64,000 bases of DNA, taken from assembly GCA_041398785.1 (NCBI GenBank), contig JAWKUA010000011.1, positions 62,001 to 126,000 of the forward strand, given 5' to 3'. The notes below the pieces were generated by a model. It was given only the letters and a program-made list of their open reading frames with translations, was not told the origin of the DNA and did not search any database. The stretch's first letter is position 1; each line of letters starts with the position of its first letter. The translations under genes were made by a program, and so were the position numbers. Source of the DNA: Planctomycetaceae bacterium. GTDB taxonomy: Bacteria > Planctomycetota > Planctomycetia > Planctomycetales > Planctomycetaceae. Below are positions 52,976 through 64,000 of this stretch, one piece after another.

Positions 52976-54160
52976 TCAGGAACAGTTGCGCAGCGCCTGG
53001 TCCAGTTCGTGCCTGAGCAGTTCGAAGGGTTCCAGGCCTACGGACAGGCGCATGAGTCCGGCGGTGATGCCAAGGTCGGTTCGCTGTTGAACCGTCATGT
53101 AGCGGTGCGATGTCGATGCCGGGTGAGACACTGTTGTCCGCGCGTCAGCCAGCGTCGGTGAAAACGGAATCTGTTCAGCCGCTCGCATGAATCGTGCAAC
53201 GGCGGCCTCGGAATCGTCCGCCAACAGAATGGAAATAATGCCGCCGGTGCCGTTGGGATAAAGTCGGCGAGCCGTGTCATAGCCAGGGTGAGAATTCACG
53301 GCAGGATGACAGACCCGCCGGACACACGGATGACCGGCGAGAAACTTCGCCAGTCGATTTGTGGTCTCGCAAATCTGCTTCATTCGCAGCGGCAGAGTTC
53401 GCAGGCCTCGCTGAGTCAGCCAGCTTTCGAAGGGATTTGCGTTTTGGCCAAACTGGCTGGCGGTTTCTGCTGCGGATTTCATCAGCGAACCGGACCCGGC
53501 CGCGACTCCCAGCATCACGTCGCCGTGACCATTCAGGTACTTTGATGCGCTGTGGATCACCACTGATGCTCCGTGATCCAGCGGACGGATCAGTTCCGGC
53601 GTCGTGAACGTGCTGTCGACGACCAGCGGAATCCGACCCAGTGCGTTCGCCACGGCAGCGATGTCCACCACGTCCAGCAGCGGATTGGAAATGGTCTCCA
53701 CCAGGCAGAGTCGAGTATTCGCTCGAACCGCGGCTTTGACGGCATCGGGGTTACCAACATCGATTGATGAAACTTCGATGCCGAATTGGTGCGTGAAGCG
53801 TTCGAGCAACTGCGACGTCCGACCGTACAGCAGTCGCGATGCCACGATATGATCGCCGGTGCCGGCAAGACTCAGCAGCACGGCCGCGATCGCTCCCATT
53901 CCGGACGCGAACACCGCTCCGGCTTCCGCGTTTTCCATCTTTGCGATCGTGGCAGCCAGCGCGGCGTGGTTTGGATTTCCGTCGCGTGTATAGACGTATC
54001 CGGACGCCTCACCGGCACGCATCGCGGCCAGGAATTCGGGGTCGGGAATGTCGAAGGCCGCCGTTTGATAGATCGGCGGGCTGCTTGGCGGCGTGTCGAA
54101 CGAAGGCACATGGCCCGCACGGGCGACATGGCGGTACTGAGCGAAATCGTCTGTCGTCAT
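52976..54160 (-). CDS. Cys/Met metabolism PLP-dependent enzyme (cystathionine gamma-lyase/synthase family)
   Basis: The 394-residue PLP enzyme has SSPPIYQTAAFDIPDPEFLA, GYVYTRDGNPNHAALAATIA, EAGAVFASGMGAIAAVLLSL, LYGRTSQLLERFTHQFGI and the PLP-binding Lys in VVIHSASKYLNGHGDVMLG. The family catalyses gamma-replacement or elimination with homocysteine- or cysteine-type substrates; which reaction cannot be told. It begins five bases after the sheath-protein gene stop on the same strand, suggesting co-transcription. Confidence 0.88.
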   Translation of the reverse strand: MTTDDFAQYRHVARAGHVPSFDTPPSSPPIYQTAAFDIPDPEFLAAMRAGEASGYVYTRDGNPNHAALAATIAKMENAEAGAVFASGMGAIAAVLLSLAGTGDHIVASRLLYGRTSQLLERFTHQFGIEVSSIDVGNPDAVKAAVRANTRLCLVETISNPLLDVVDIAAVANALGRIPLVVDSTFTTPELIRPLDHGASVVIHSASKYLNGHGDVMLGVAAGSGSLMKSAAETASQFGQNANPFESWLTQRGLRTLPLRMKQICETTNRLAKFLAGHPCVRRVCHPAVNSHPGYDTARRLYPNGTGGIISILLADDSEAAVARFMRAAEQIPFSPTLADARTTVSHPASTSHRYMTVQQRTDLGITAGLMRLSVGLEPFELLRHELDQALRNCS

Positions 54161-54165
54161 AGTGT

Positions 54166-55692
54166 CTAGCGCGGCGGAAGCCAGCGACCGGTAAGATGCT
54201 GAGTTTCATCCAGTGCCAGCGAACGCAGTCCGGGCATCAACACTTTGCCTTCGTCGCGGACAGACAGCACCACTGACAGACCGCACGCCGCAATCTTCTT
54301 CGCCGCACGAAGGCTCAGCGACGCTTCCGCGCACGGCTTGACGGTTTCTTCGCCGTCATCATCAAACAGAAAGACCGGCAGATGATCGATTTCATCATTG
54401 AAGGCGGCAGTTACATCCCACCCGGCTTCGGAAAAAGCCTGCCCAAGCTGGCAGACCCGGCCGAACGCGCTGTTCATCCACAGAAATGCGCCATGCTGAG
54501 TACCGTCGGGGATTTCCTCAAAGGCAAACGATTCGATCGGATTGGAATCCCTGCCGTAGGGCTGACGAGCCAGGATTCGCGGCAGGGACAATCCGACATA
54601 CTTCGCCGCCGACGACGCCCGAACCAAATCCCATGCCTCGGTTTTTTCCGAAGGCGGCTGAACCCAGTCATCGGGATCCGGGGCCGCGTCGAATCCGGCA
54701 CATCCGATGATTTCCGGAAGTGCCCCGGCAACAAAGGCGGATCCCGCTGCCTTGTGAATGGACGCCAGTCGGCCAAGTCGTCGGCAGTCGTCATCGGAAA
54801 GGCCGAATTCGAAATTGCCCAGCACCAGAGTCCACGGTTCCGCACCGGGAACGGTCGCGGATTCAGCAACGAGTTTGTACAGCCGCGTTGCTGCTGGATC
54901 TTCAGTACTGAACAGATCGTCGGACAGCGACTGCTTCGAAACGTTTACGAGAAAGACCTGCAGCGAACGGTCCGTTTCCAGTCGGCGGATCAGAAACTCG
55001 ACTCCCCGCCAGGCGGCTTCGAGCTGCTGGAAACTCGGGCTGTGCAGCAGACGTCGCATGGTTTCGGCGATGGCTTCATCGACGCCGGCGATGAACTCCG
55101 CCTGACGCGGATCGGCTCGGGCGACGACATAGGGTTCGACGAGCTGCCGAACATAGGCGTCCCAGTCGACGTTGCCTTCCACGATCTGCTGCATCAGCGG
55201 TTTGGAAGCCGCCTGTGTCTGAGCAATCGCTCCCGCCAGCAGATCGGCGGTGACGTCTGCGTTGGCCGGCGATTCGTTAACAGGTGATTCCGGCGCGGGT
55301 GGCTGCGAATCTGAACGGGAATCGGAAGCCCGGATCAGCGCTGCCTCGTCTTCGAATGTCGCCGAATCGGAAAGCCGCTCCCGTCGACTGCGCAGTGCGG
55401 AAAACAGTTTCAGACGGGAATAGAGTCGATCCGGGTGAAAGTCTTCCAGTTCCGAAAAAGCAATGTCAACAGGCGGGGCGCCGGCATCCAGCGATGTCGT
55501 ACACCGAACATCCAGCCGCGCGAACACTTCGTCCAGATTGTCGCGGTCAACCGACACCGGTTTGTTCCACGACTTCGCTGCACCGAAGTCACCCAGCAAC
55601 AGAATGCGAAACGGTGAATCCGGCACAACGTTCGCCGACGCGGATTCCGACAACGGCATCCCGAACGAAACCGAACTTTTCGTCAACGCCAT
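54166..55692 (-). CDS. Contractile-sheath protein: TssB-like segment fused to TssC-like sheath protein
   Basis: With the ATG at 55692 (GTGAGG upstream) the protein is 508 residues. Residues about 20-115 resemble the small sheath protein TssB/ImpB (FRILLLGDFGAAKSWNKPVS, VDRDNLDEVFARLDVR). After a Pro/Glu-rich linker (to about 165) the C-terminal 340 residues resemble TssC/ImpC: GNVDWDAYVRQLVEPYVVAR, HSPSFQQLEAAWRGVEFLIR, TLVLGNFEFGLSDDDCRRL, FLWMNSAFGRVCQLGQAF. TssB-TssC heterodimers build the type VI secretion sheath. Normally two genes; here one, with no other T6SS genes in the window. Downstream is the PLP enzyme, upstream the PhyH dioxygenase. Confidence 0.8.
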   Translation of the reverse strand: MALTKSSVSFGMPLSESASANVVPDSPFRILLLGDFGAAKSWNKPVSVDRDNLDEVFARLDVRCTTSLDAGAPPVDIAFSELEDFHPDRLYSRLKLFSALRSRRERLSDSATFEDEAALIRASDSRSDSQPPAPESPVNESPANADVTADLLAGAIAQTQAASKPLMQQIVEGNVDWDAYVRQLVEPYVVARADPRQAEFIAGVDEAIAETMRRLLHSPSFQQLEAAWRGVEFLIRRLETDRSLQVFLVNVSKQSLSDDLFSTEDPAATRLYKLVAESATVPGAEPWTLVLGNFEFGLSDDDCRRLGRLASIHKAAGSAFVAGALPEIIGCAGFDAAPDPDDWVQPPSEKTEAWDLVRASSAAKYVGLSLPRILARQPYGRDSNPIESFAFEEIPDGTQHGAFLWMNSAFGRVCQLGQAFSEAGWDVTAAFNDEIDHLPVFLFDDDGEETVKPCAEASLSLRAAKKIAACGLSVVLSVRDEGKVLMPGLRSLALDETQHLTGRWLPPR

Positions 55693-55702
55693 GATGCCAT
55701 CC

Positions 55703-56491
55703 TCACAACAGCAAAAGTTCCGGCAGCGCGGCCGATCGGGTTTCCGGAAGCGGCAGATTGTCCATCGAACGGAACGTGAATACGGCTGAGTACTTTGTTT
55801 CGTCCGAATAGTTTCGAGTTGCCGCGTGAAAGCTGCGGGCGTGAAAGAACAAAACGTCGCCGGGCTGAAGTTCCGCCACCACGGCCGTCTGCAGCCAGTT
55901 CTGATTCTCTTCCAGATCTTCCCGCAAAAACAGATCGTCGTCCAGTTGGTCGCGCCGAAGCGGCTGCGTGTGCGTTCCCGGAAGCAGCCGCAGGCAACCG
56001 TTCTGCAGAGTCTCCGTGCCCAGCGCAATCCACGCGTTGATAAGCTCCGGCCGCATGAACGACCAGTAACGAATATCCTGGTGCCAGCCGGTGTCACTGC
56101 TGAATCGCGGATGCTTGGTCATGATGCAGTTGTGGTGGGCCAGCGGCATCACGACCTGCGGCCCCAGCACCTGCTTGAGACGATTCAAAAGAAATCGCTC
56201 TTTGACAAGTTCGGAAAACACCGGATCGCGGCTGAATGCCTGCTTCAATCGCCGAATCGTCCGGCCCCCGACAGAATCTCGCGACGTGGGGGCTCCCGGG
56301 TAATTCAGGTCCGCTTCATATTCAATGTCGCCAAAGTGAGCGGCCGAATCGCGATGTGTCACCGCCAGGATTCGGTTGCAGTACGATTCCGGAATCAGAC
56401 TGCGAACGATGACAAATCCGTCGAGCTGGAACTCGCCGAGTTCGAATTCCGTGAACTGCTCCTCCCGCGGCGAAGTTTCCGACATTCCCAT
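55703..56491 (-). CDS. Phytanoyl-CoA dioxygenase (PhyH) family Fe(II)/2-oxoglutarate enzyme
   Basis: AGGAGAATCA precedes the ATG. The 262-residue protein has the H-x-D metal pair in DTGWHQDIRYWSFMRPELIN, the GCLRLLPGTHTQP loop and the distal His/Arg in GDVLFFHARSFHAATRNYS. It opens with FELGEFQLDGFVIVRSLIP, typical of PhyH. Substrates of this family range from acyl-CoA to amino acids and natural products. It ends ten bases before the sheath gene, so the two are probably one transcript. Confidence 0.85.
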   Translation of the reverse strand: MGMSETSPREEQFTEFELGEFQLDGFVIVRSLIPESYCNRILAVTHRDSAAHFGDIEYEADLNYPGAPTSRDSVGGRTIRRLKQAFSRDPVFSELVKERFLLNRLKQVLGPQVVMPLAHHNCIMTKHPRFSSDTGWHQDIRYWSFMRPELINAWIALGTETLQNGCLRLLPGTHTQPLRRDQLDDDLFLREDLEENQNWLQTAVVAELQPGDVLFFHARSFHAATRNYSDETKYSAVFTFRSMDNLPLPETRSAALPELLLL

Positions 56492-56750
56492 TGATTCTCC
56501 TGAGTTCCCTCACGTTGTCACGTTCGGTCTTTTGCCAAGCCACAGCAATTCGACGGTCCGCCACACCCGCGTGCCGGACAAACCTCAATCAAGACATCAG
56601 ACACCGCGGCGGAAGAGCAGAATCCTGCCGTCCGCCGCCAGCGCCAACGGCAGCATAATGCCGGCACCCTGGATGCCAGCGGAAAGATTCTCCCGGCGGC
56701 ATGCGATTCTTCAAGTCCCGGCAACTGGAATGCTGCAACACGATGGCACG

Positions 56751-57134
56751 TCACCGCCGGCGAACAATCCGCGGGATCAGCTCCGGTTTCAGCACTACTC
56801 CGTGCGGATAGCCGCGTTCCACGGCCAGCAATTCCGCAAAGCACAGTTCCATGTCGTCCAACAGACGCTGTACATCGATCCCCGCAAACCGCGGCTGAAA
56901 TGGTCGCAGATAGCATGTGCAACTGCCGTACATTTTTCGGGCGCCCGTCAGGTTGCTGCCTTCAAAATGATGCAGGCAAACAGCGCCGTGAATCAGACCC
57001 TGAACGAAGGTCTTTTCCCGCCCGACAAGTTCCATCCAGAGGTCCTCAAAGACGTCATGGCTGGCAAAGAATTCCCGCTGATTGAAAAGCCGGATGCCGT
57101 CGTCGATTCTGGGATCCTCCGGGTCCAGAGACAT
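56751..57134 (-). CDS. DUF309 family protein
   Basis: The 127-residue protein has RLFNQREFFASHDVFEDLWM, KTFVQGLIHGAVCLHHFEGS, NLTGARKMYGSCTCYLRPF, the conserved helices of DUF309, whose function is unknown. The ATG at 57134 lies behind GAGGAAGACC. A longer frame reaches 57422, but the extra residues are Arg-rich and unlike the family. Confidence 0.8.
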   Translation of the reverse strand: MSLDPEDPRIDDGIRLFNQREFFASHDVFEDLWMELVGREKTFVQGLIHGAVCLHHFEGSNLTGARKMYGSCTCYLRPFQPRFAGIDVQRLLDDMELCFAELLAVERGYPHGVVLKPELIPRIVRRR

Positions 57135-57617
57135 GCCTGGTCTTCCTCTTCGATTGACTTCGTCGGATACCGCTGACTCGGCCCGCTGCCGAAACTCGAT
57201 CGCGAAATGAGTTTTCCTGACTGCGGTGCGATTCCGCCAACACGATGATTCGACAGCCGGAGGACGGGACCGCGGCGTATTCGATAAGGCACGATCGGAA
57301 TCCCTCCGTTGCCGCCGTCCTTCGGGCGCGATTGAATCTTCAGCCGCGCAACAGCTTGCCGCAGAATTGCCGAATCGCATGAGCCTACCGGGCTTGAGCA
57401 AGTCTGCAACCTGTGGCAACACGACTTCGACGGAACTGCATCACCAGCGCCCGGATCGTGAGCCAATTGACAGACCGGGATTTTGGACGGGCAGTTTCAC
57501 GGCAATTCGAGCGGCGCTCCCCTTCGAAAGCAATGCACCCGCTGTCGACGCCGGTTGACCCGAGACGCAGGATCGAAAACCTCAGTCGTCGAGATACACG
57601 CGCGGAACTTGTCTCGC
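57135..57617. other. Intergenic region
   Basis: No supported gene. Long frames on both strands here are overlaps with arginine-rich translations. Confidence 0.4.
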
Positions 57618-58589
57618 TCAACTGCGGTTGCGCAGCTGAGCCTGCAAATCAGCGACTCGCTGCTCCAGTTCGGCCAGCGGCAGCCCCGACAGGGTCGAGT
57701 CACTCGATACAGGACGCCCCAAAAACTGCTCCAACAACTGCAACTTCCCGATCAGCTTTCCTTCCTGCCGCCCTTCCTGCCGCCCTTCCTGCCGCCCTTC
57801 CTGCCGCCCTTCCTGCCGCCCTTCCTGCAAGCCTTCCTGCCGACCTTCCAGCAAACCTTCCTTGCGGGCACCCCGCATTCTGGATTCTTCGTCGCGGGCC
57901 AGCTTCAGCCGCATCTCATAATCTTCACGTTCTTCGGGCGTTCGAGCGATCATACTCAGTACTCCAGCGGCTTCGTTGAAAACCGGATCTGCAAGTGACG
58001 CCGCGATCTGCGACTCGCTGACCTGTGAAGCGTAGCGAAAGAACCAAATCCACTTTTCCAGCGGGCTGGCCGTCATCACAAAATCGGACGGAACCCTTTC
58101 CGGCACAGTATACTTCGGCAATTCAATCAGGTGAATCTGCAATCCGCTCGTCAGCGGAATTGCCCCGTCGCGGGAACGAAGCTGAAAGTCCAGGTGAAAA
58201 CGGTCTGACTCCGCAAACAGTTTTCGGTTTAGCAGACAAATGCTGACTGCCGGAGACAACTCGCCGTATCCTTCCCCCTGCCGCAACTGTCCGACATACA
58301 GACTGCACGCGTAGAACGCCAGCCGCTCCGGCAGTTCTGCCGGAGCCGTCGTCTGCATCTCAATGTTCAGCCAGCGACCGGCATCGTCGCGGGCTCGAAC
58401 ATCCAGAATCGCCAGCTTGCCGTCCTCGGCTTCGTGAGGAACAAAGGGATTCAGCAGTTCGACGTGTTGAATCCTCGGTCCTTCCGACAACACGGCGTTC
58501 AGGAAATGAATCGTGATGGCGGTATGGTCGGAACTCGCCAGCAATCGCTTGAAAGCGTAATCGATCTTCGGATCAATTCCGATCGTCAT
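57618..58589 (-). CDS. Rpn-family recombination-promoting nuclease (PD-(D/E)XK) with EGRQ repeats
   Basis: The 323-residue protein begins MTIGIDPKIDYAFKRLLASS with the KRL/FKxLF start, FLNAVL, and continues with GKLAILDVRARDDAGRWLNI, EMQ, in which Asp and Glu-x-Gln form the PD-(D/E)XK site. LPERLAFYACSLYVGQLRQG and LNRKLF follow. The C-terminus has tandem EGRQ tetrapeptides (about 240-280) encoded by 12-bp repeats. Rpn proteins are DNA endonucleases that promote RecA-independent recombination, once grouped with transposases. The start lies six bases after the nrdB stop, so it is transcribed with nrdB. Confidence 0.85.
   Translation of the reverse strand: MTIGIDPKIDYAFKRLLASSDHTAITIHFLNAVLSEGPRIQHVELLNPFVPHEAEDGKLAILDVRARDDAGRWLNIEMQTTAPAELPERLAFYACSLYVGQLRQGEGYGELSPAVSICLLNRKLFAESDRFHLDFQLRSRDGAIPLTSGLQIHLIELPKYTVPERVPSDFVMTASPLEKWIWFFRYASQVSESQIAASLADPVFNEAAGVLSMIARTPEEREDYEMRLKLARDEESRMRGARKEGLLEGRQEGLQEGRQEGRQEGRQEGRQEGRQEGKLIGKLQLLEQFLGRPVSSDSTLSGLPLAELEQRVADLQAQLRNRS
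57760..57867 (-). repeat. 12-bp coding minisatellite in the Rpn gene
   Basis: The plus-strand unit CCTTCCTGCCGC occurs five times perfectly (57760-57819) and four times with substitutions to 57867. It encodes EGRQ repeats. Such arrays change copy number by slippage. Confidence 0.9.
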
Positions 58590-58595
58590 CAGGAA

Positions 58596-59657
<1,062 letters not shown>

Positions 59658-60619
59658 CGTGACACCTTTGGGAAGAATGGGAATAGTTGGTGAAAATGTT
59701 TAACCGGCGAGCCCTGGCGAGCGATTCGATTCTCGGACCTGCTCGGTGGTTAGCGGTTTCGACGACAGACGACCAGCAAACCATTCGCTGTTTCCGACGC
59801 GCCACCGGCCTCGCCGAAGAAAGCGACGGCGAACGACATCGCCGGGCTCGCGGTTAAACATGCCGTGGCAACCGGTTTCTCGTTCCCGGGCTCCGGCATC
59901 CGGGAACACCTATTCAAAGAGAGAACGTCATCTGAATAGTAAACGAGGGAACAACAGTCGGATTGGAATTCAAGTCTTCAGAATGCTCCCGCAGCATGTT
60001 GCATGAAGAAGAAGGTGAATCTCAACGCAAAAACGAATCAGCCGAAGTCTCCTGATTGGCGTCGGAATTGAACGACCAACGGACGCTCGAAATCGTCGCT
60101 GAAATCTGGCGAGAAACCTGAATAGGGACGCGTTCGGCCGGAATATAGTGCTTTGTGCCGTTTGCGATCTTACGAGCTAGGTCGAACGTCTCGGCGAGCT
60201 CTGAACGTTAGACGGGTCATGCCAAGGAATTGTCGAATCGCTGCATCGTAACCTTCTCGATGCACCCATTCATCATATGGTACGCCACGATCGTGGATCT
60301 CGAAGTAGTGCATGACGCGGACGACGCATTGTCTGCAATGAAGTCTTCATGCTGCGGAACAACGACATACCGTGCACGAAACTCCTTCTGGCGTGGTGAT
60401 GTCAAAAGTTGATGCATGACAACATGATCGGAACCGCTTGCTGACCGGAGATCACATTGAATCCCAGACGTGAAGATCGCCAGCCTTGTGAAAGTGACAC
60501 AGCCCAACCGGCTTGGACGCGGTCGGTCGTTTTCCGTGCCCACCTGGACAACCGTGACCCATCGAGAGAACAGCGACCGGGACTATTTACGATTCCCTGT
60601 TCACTGTTCCCTCACTCAC
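59658..60619. other. Long nrdA-nrdB spacer, more AT-rich than its surroundings
   Basis: About 960 bases separate the two reductase genes. The part from 59930 to 60420 looks less GC-rich than flanking genes. The only protein-like piece is a 47-codon minus-strand frame at 60170-60313. No NrdR box or cobalamin riboswitch was recognised. Confidence 0.5.
60170..60313 (-). CDS. 47-residue orphan ORF or gene remnant
   Basis: The frame reads MHYFEIHDRGVPYDEWVHRE, then GYDAAIRQFLGMTRLTFRAR and a short tail. Its composition (Tyr, Asp, Glu, Trp, balanced charges) is protein-like, unlike the arginine-rich frames around it, but no start signal is evident and an adjacent frame upstream (VVVPQHEDF) also looks protein-like. 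It may be the tail of a frameshifted or decayed gene. Confidence 0.3.
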   Translation of the reverse strand: MHYFEIHDRGVPYDEWVHREGYDAAIRQFLGMTRLTFRARRDVRPSS

Positions 60620-60675
60620 CTACTGACACGCTTCGCATTCCGGATCGTCCAGACTGCATGATGCTTTGACGTTTG

Positions 60676-60678
<3 letters not shown>
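60620..60678 (-). other. nrdA: Out-of-frame NrdA C-terminal tail (CxxC)
   Basis: The frame one base away from nrdA reads DMTNVKASCSLDDPECEACQ then TAG. This is the redox-active tail that re-reduces the active-site disulfide in class I enzymes. Its presence immediately after the premature stop shows that the 3' end of nrdA has suffered a frame change within the last codons. Confidence 0.85.
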
Positions 60679-63600
<2,922 letters not shown>

Positions 63601-64000
63601 TCGAGACTCTCCCCTTCGAAAGAAAATCATCCAGATGAATACCGCGCTTCGTACGCGGCGACTCCGTCAATCGCACTGTTCCGACAGCACAACTGTCCGA
63701 TCCTGTCCGCTGAATCACGGAAGAGAAACCGCCTGCCAAACCAGCTCCATTCAGCCAGCCCGAAAGCACGACTTCTCATCCGAAATCTGACGAACCAGTC
63801 ATCAGCATGCGGCGCACCGCGCAGCAGTCAACGCAGATCAATCACGGGAGAACACAGCACGAATGTGCCGGAAAGAAGACCCGAAGAATCGGCTGGCGTG
63901 ACGGCCATACGACGAGTGTGCAGCATTGACCTCCTTGTAGCAGGAAAGCGTCCTTGCGGGGCCGCAGATTAAGAACGTCTGCGACCGTGTCAAACGAGTC
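63601..64000. other. Region upstream of nrdA
   Basis: It presumably carries the nrdA promoter. No gene, repeat or NrdR box (paired ACAC-TATAT-type sites) was seen. GGGGAG just upstream of 63600 is the nrdA Shine-Dalgarno. Confidence 0.4.

Noticed and set aside
57760..57867. Regular 12-bp repeats suggested a CRISPR-like array
   Set aside because: They are contiguous, in frame and code for EGRQ repeats inside the Rpn gene; there are no spacers.
59658..60619. Possible NrdR box or cobalamin riboswitch in the reductase spacer
   Set aside because: Neither the paired ACAC-TATAT motif nor a B12-box-like sequence could be found by eye.

Overview
The window looks like a stretch of a planctomycete chromosome (Planctomycetales-like). 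The evidence is a PEP-CTERM secreted protein, a DUF1559 prepilin-like protein, short Cys-rich and Gly-rich small proteins, two families of dispersed palindromic repeats whose translations (REGEAPAEP-like and CHWLCQC-like) I associate with planctomycete genomes, high GC coding bias and loosely packed gene order. No rRNA, tRNA, CRISPR array, prophage or complete insertion sequence is visible. The assignment rests on gene content only.

Layout. 1-6000: a truncated secreted trypsin-like PEP-CTERM protease, a PIN-domain toxin with an overlapping partner, and an SPFH-GYF gene and a zinc-ribbon membrane gene (resembling the Bacillus YdjI/YdjG pair) separated by a MazF/PemK toxin-antitoxin cassette. 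6200-13140: a double alpha/beta hydrolase, a composite repeat array (8606-9187), an FtsQ-like protein, two secreted Gly-rich proteins and a NUDIX hydrolase. 13387-20052: a Tat-exported PhoD-type phosphatase, a micro zinc-ribbon protein, aspartate-semialdehyde dehydrogenase, an ECF sigma factor with an overlapping membrane partner, hairpin repeats and a membrane-anchored LysM protein.

20500-36780 is a large flagellar locus arranged as two diverging blocks from about 30.5 kb. The minus strand carries flgF-flgG-flgA-flgH-flgI-flgJ(rod binding)-flgN-flgK-flgL and a half-HDOD protein. The plus strand carries fliL-fliM-fliN-fliO-fliP-flhA and two small conserved-looking proteins. flgL is split by a one-base frameshift. 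fliQ, fliR and flhB are not between fliP and flhA, where a 19-bp-stem palindrome sits instead. FliM lacks the usual N-terminal CheY-docking segment.

36.9-48.3 kb: a coiled-coil lipoprotein, a patatin-like phospholipase, a possible structured RNA, a complete fatty-acid beta-oxidation set on the minus strand (acyl-CoA ligase, thiolase, FadB/J-type fusion, acyl-CoA dehydrogenase) and a DUF1559 protein. 48.7-57.1 kb is the most unusual accessory part: a secreted caspase/legumain-like protein with an EF-hand-like loop, a HExxH-LysM protein, NrnA, and a minus-strand run of a PhyH dioxygenase, a fused TssB-TssC-like contractile sheath protein and a Cys/Met-metabolism PLP enzyme. 57.6-63.6 kb: an Rpn-type nuclease directly behind nrdB, then nrdA.

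The ribonucleotide reductase is notable. NrdB has Phe where the radical Tyr should be and Glu as first metal ligand, the signature of class Ic (Mn/Fe) enzymes. The conserved CxxC tail of NrdA is present but out of frame. Together with flgL this gives two single-base frame problems in conserved genes, so either the assembly has indel errors or these are genuine lesions.
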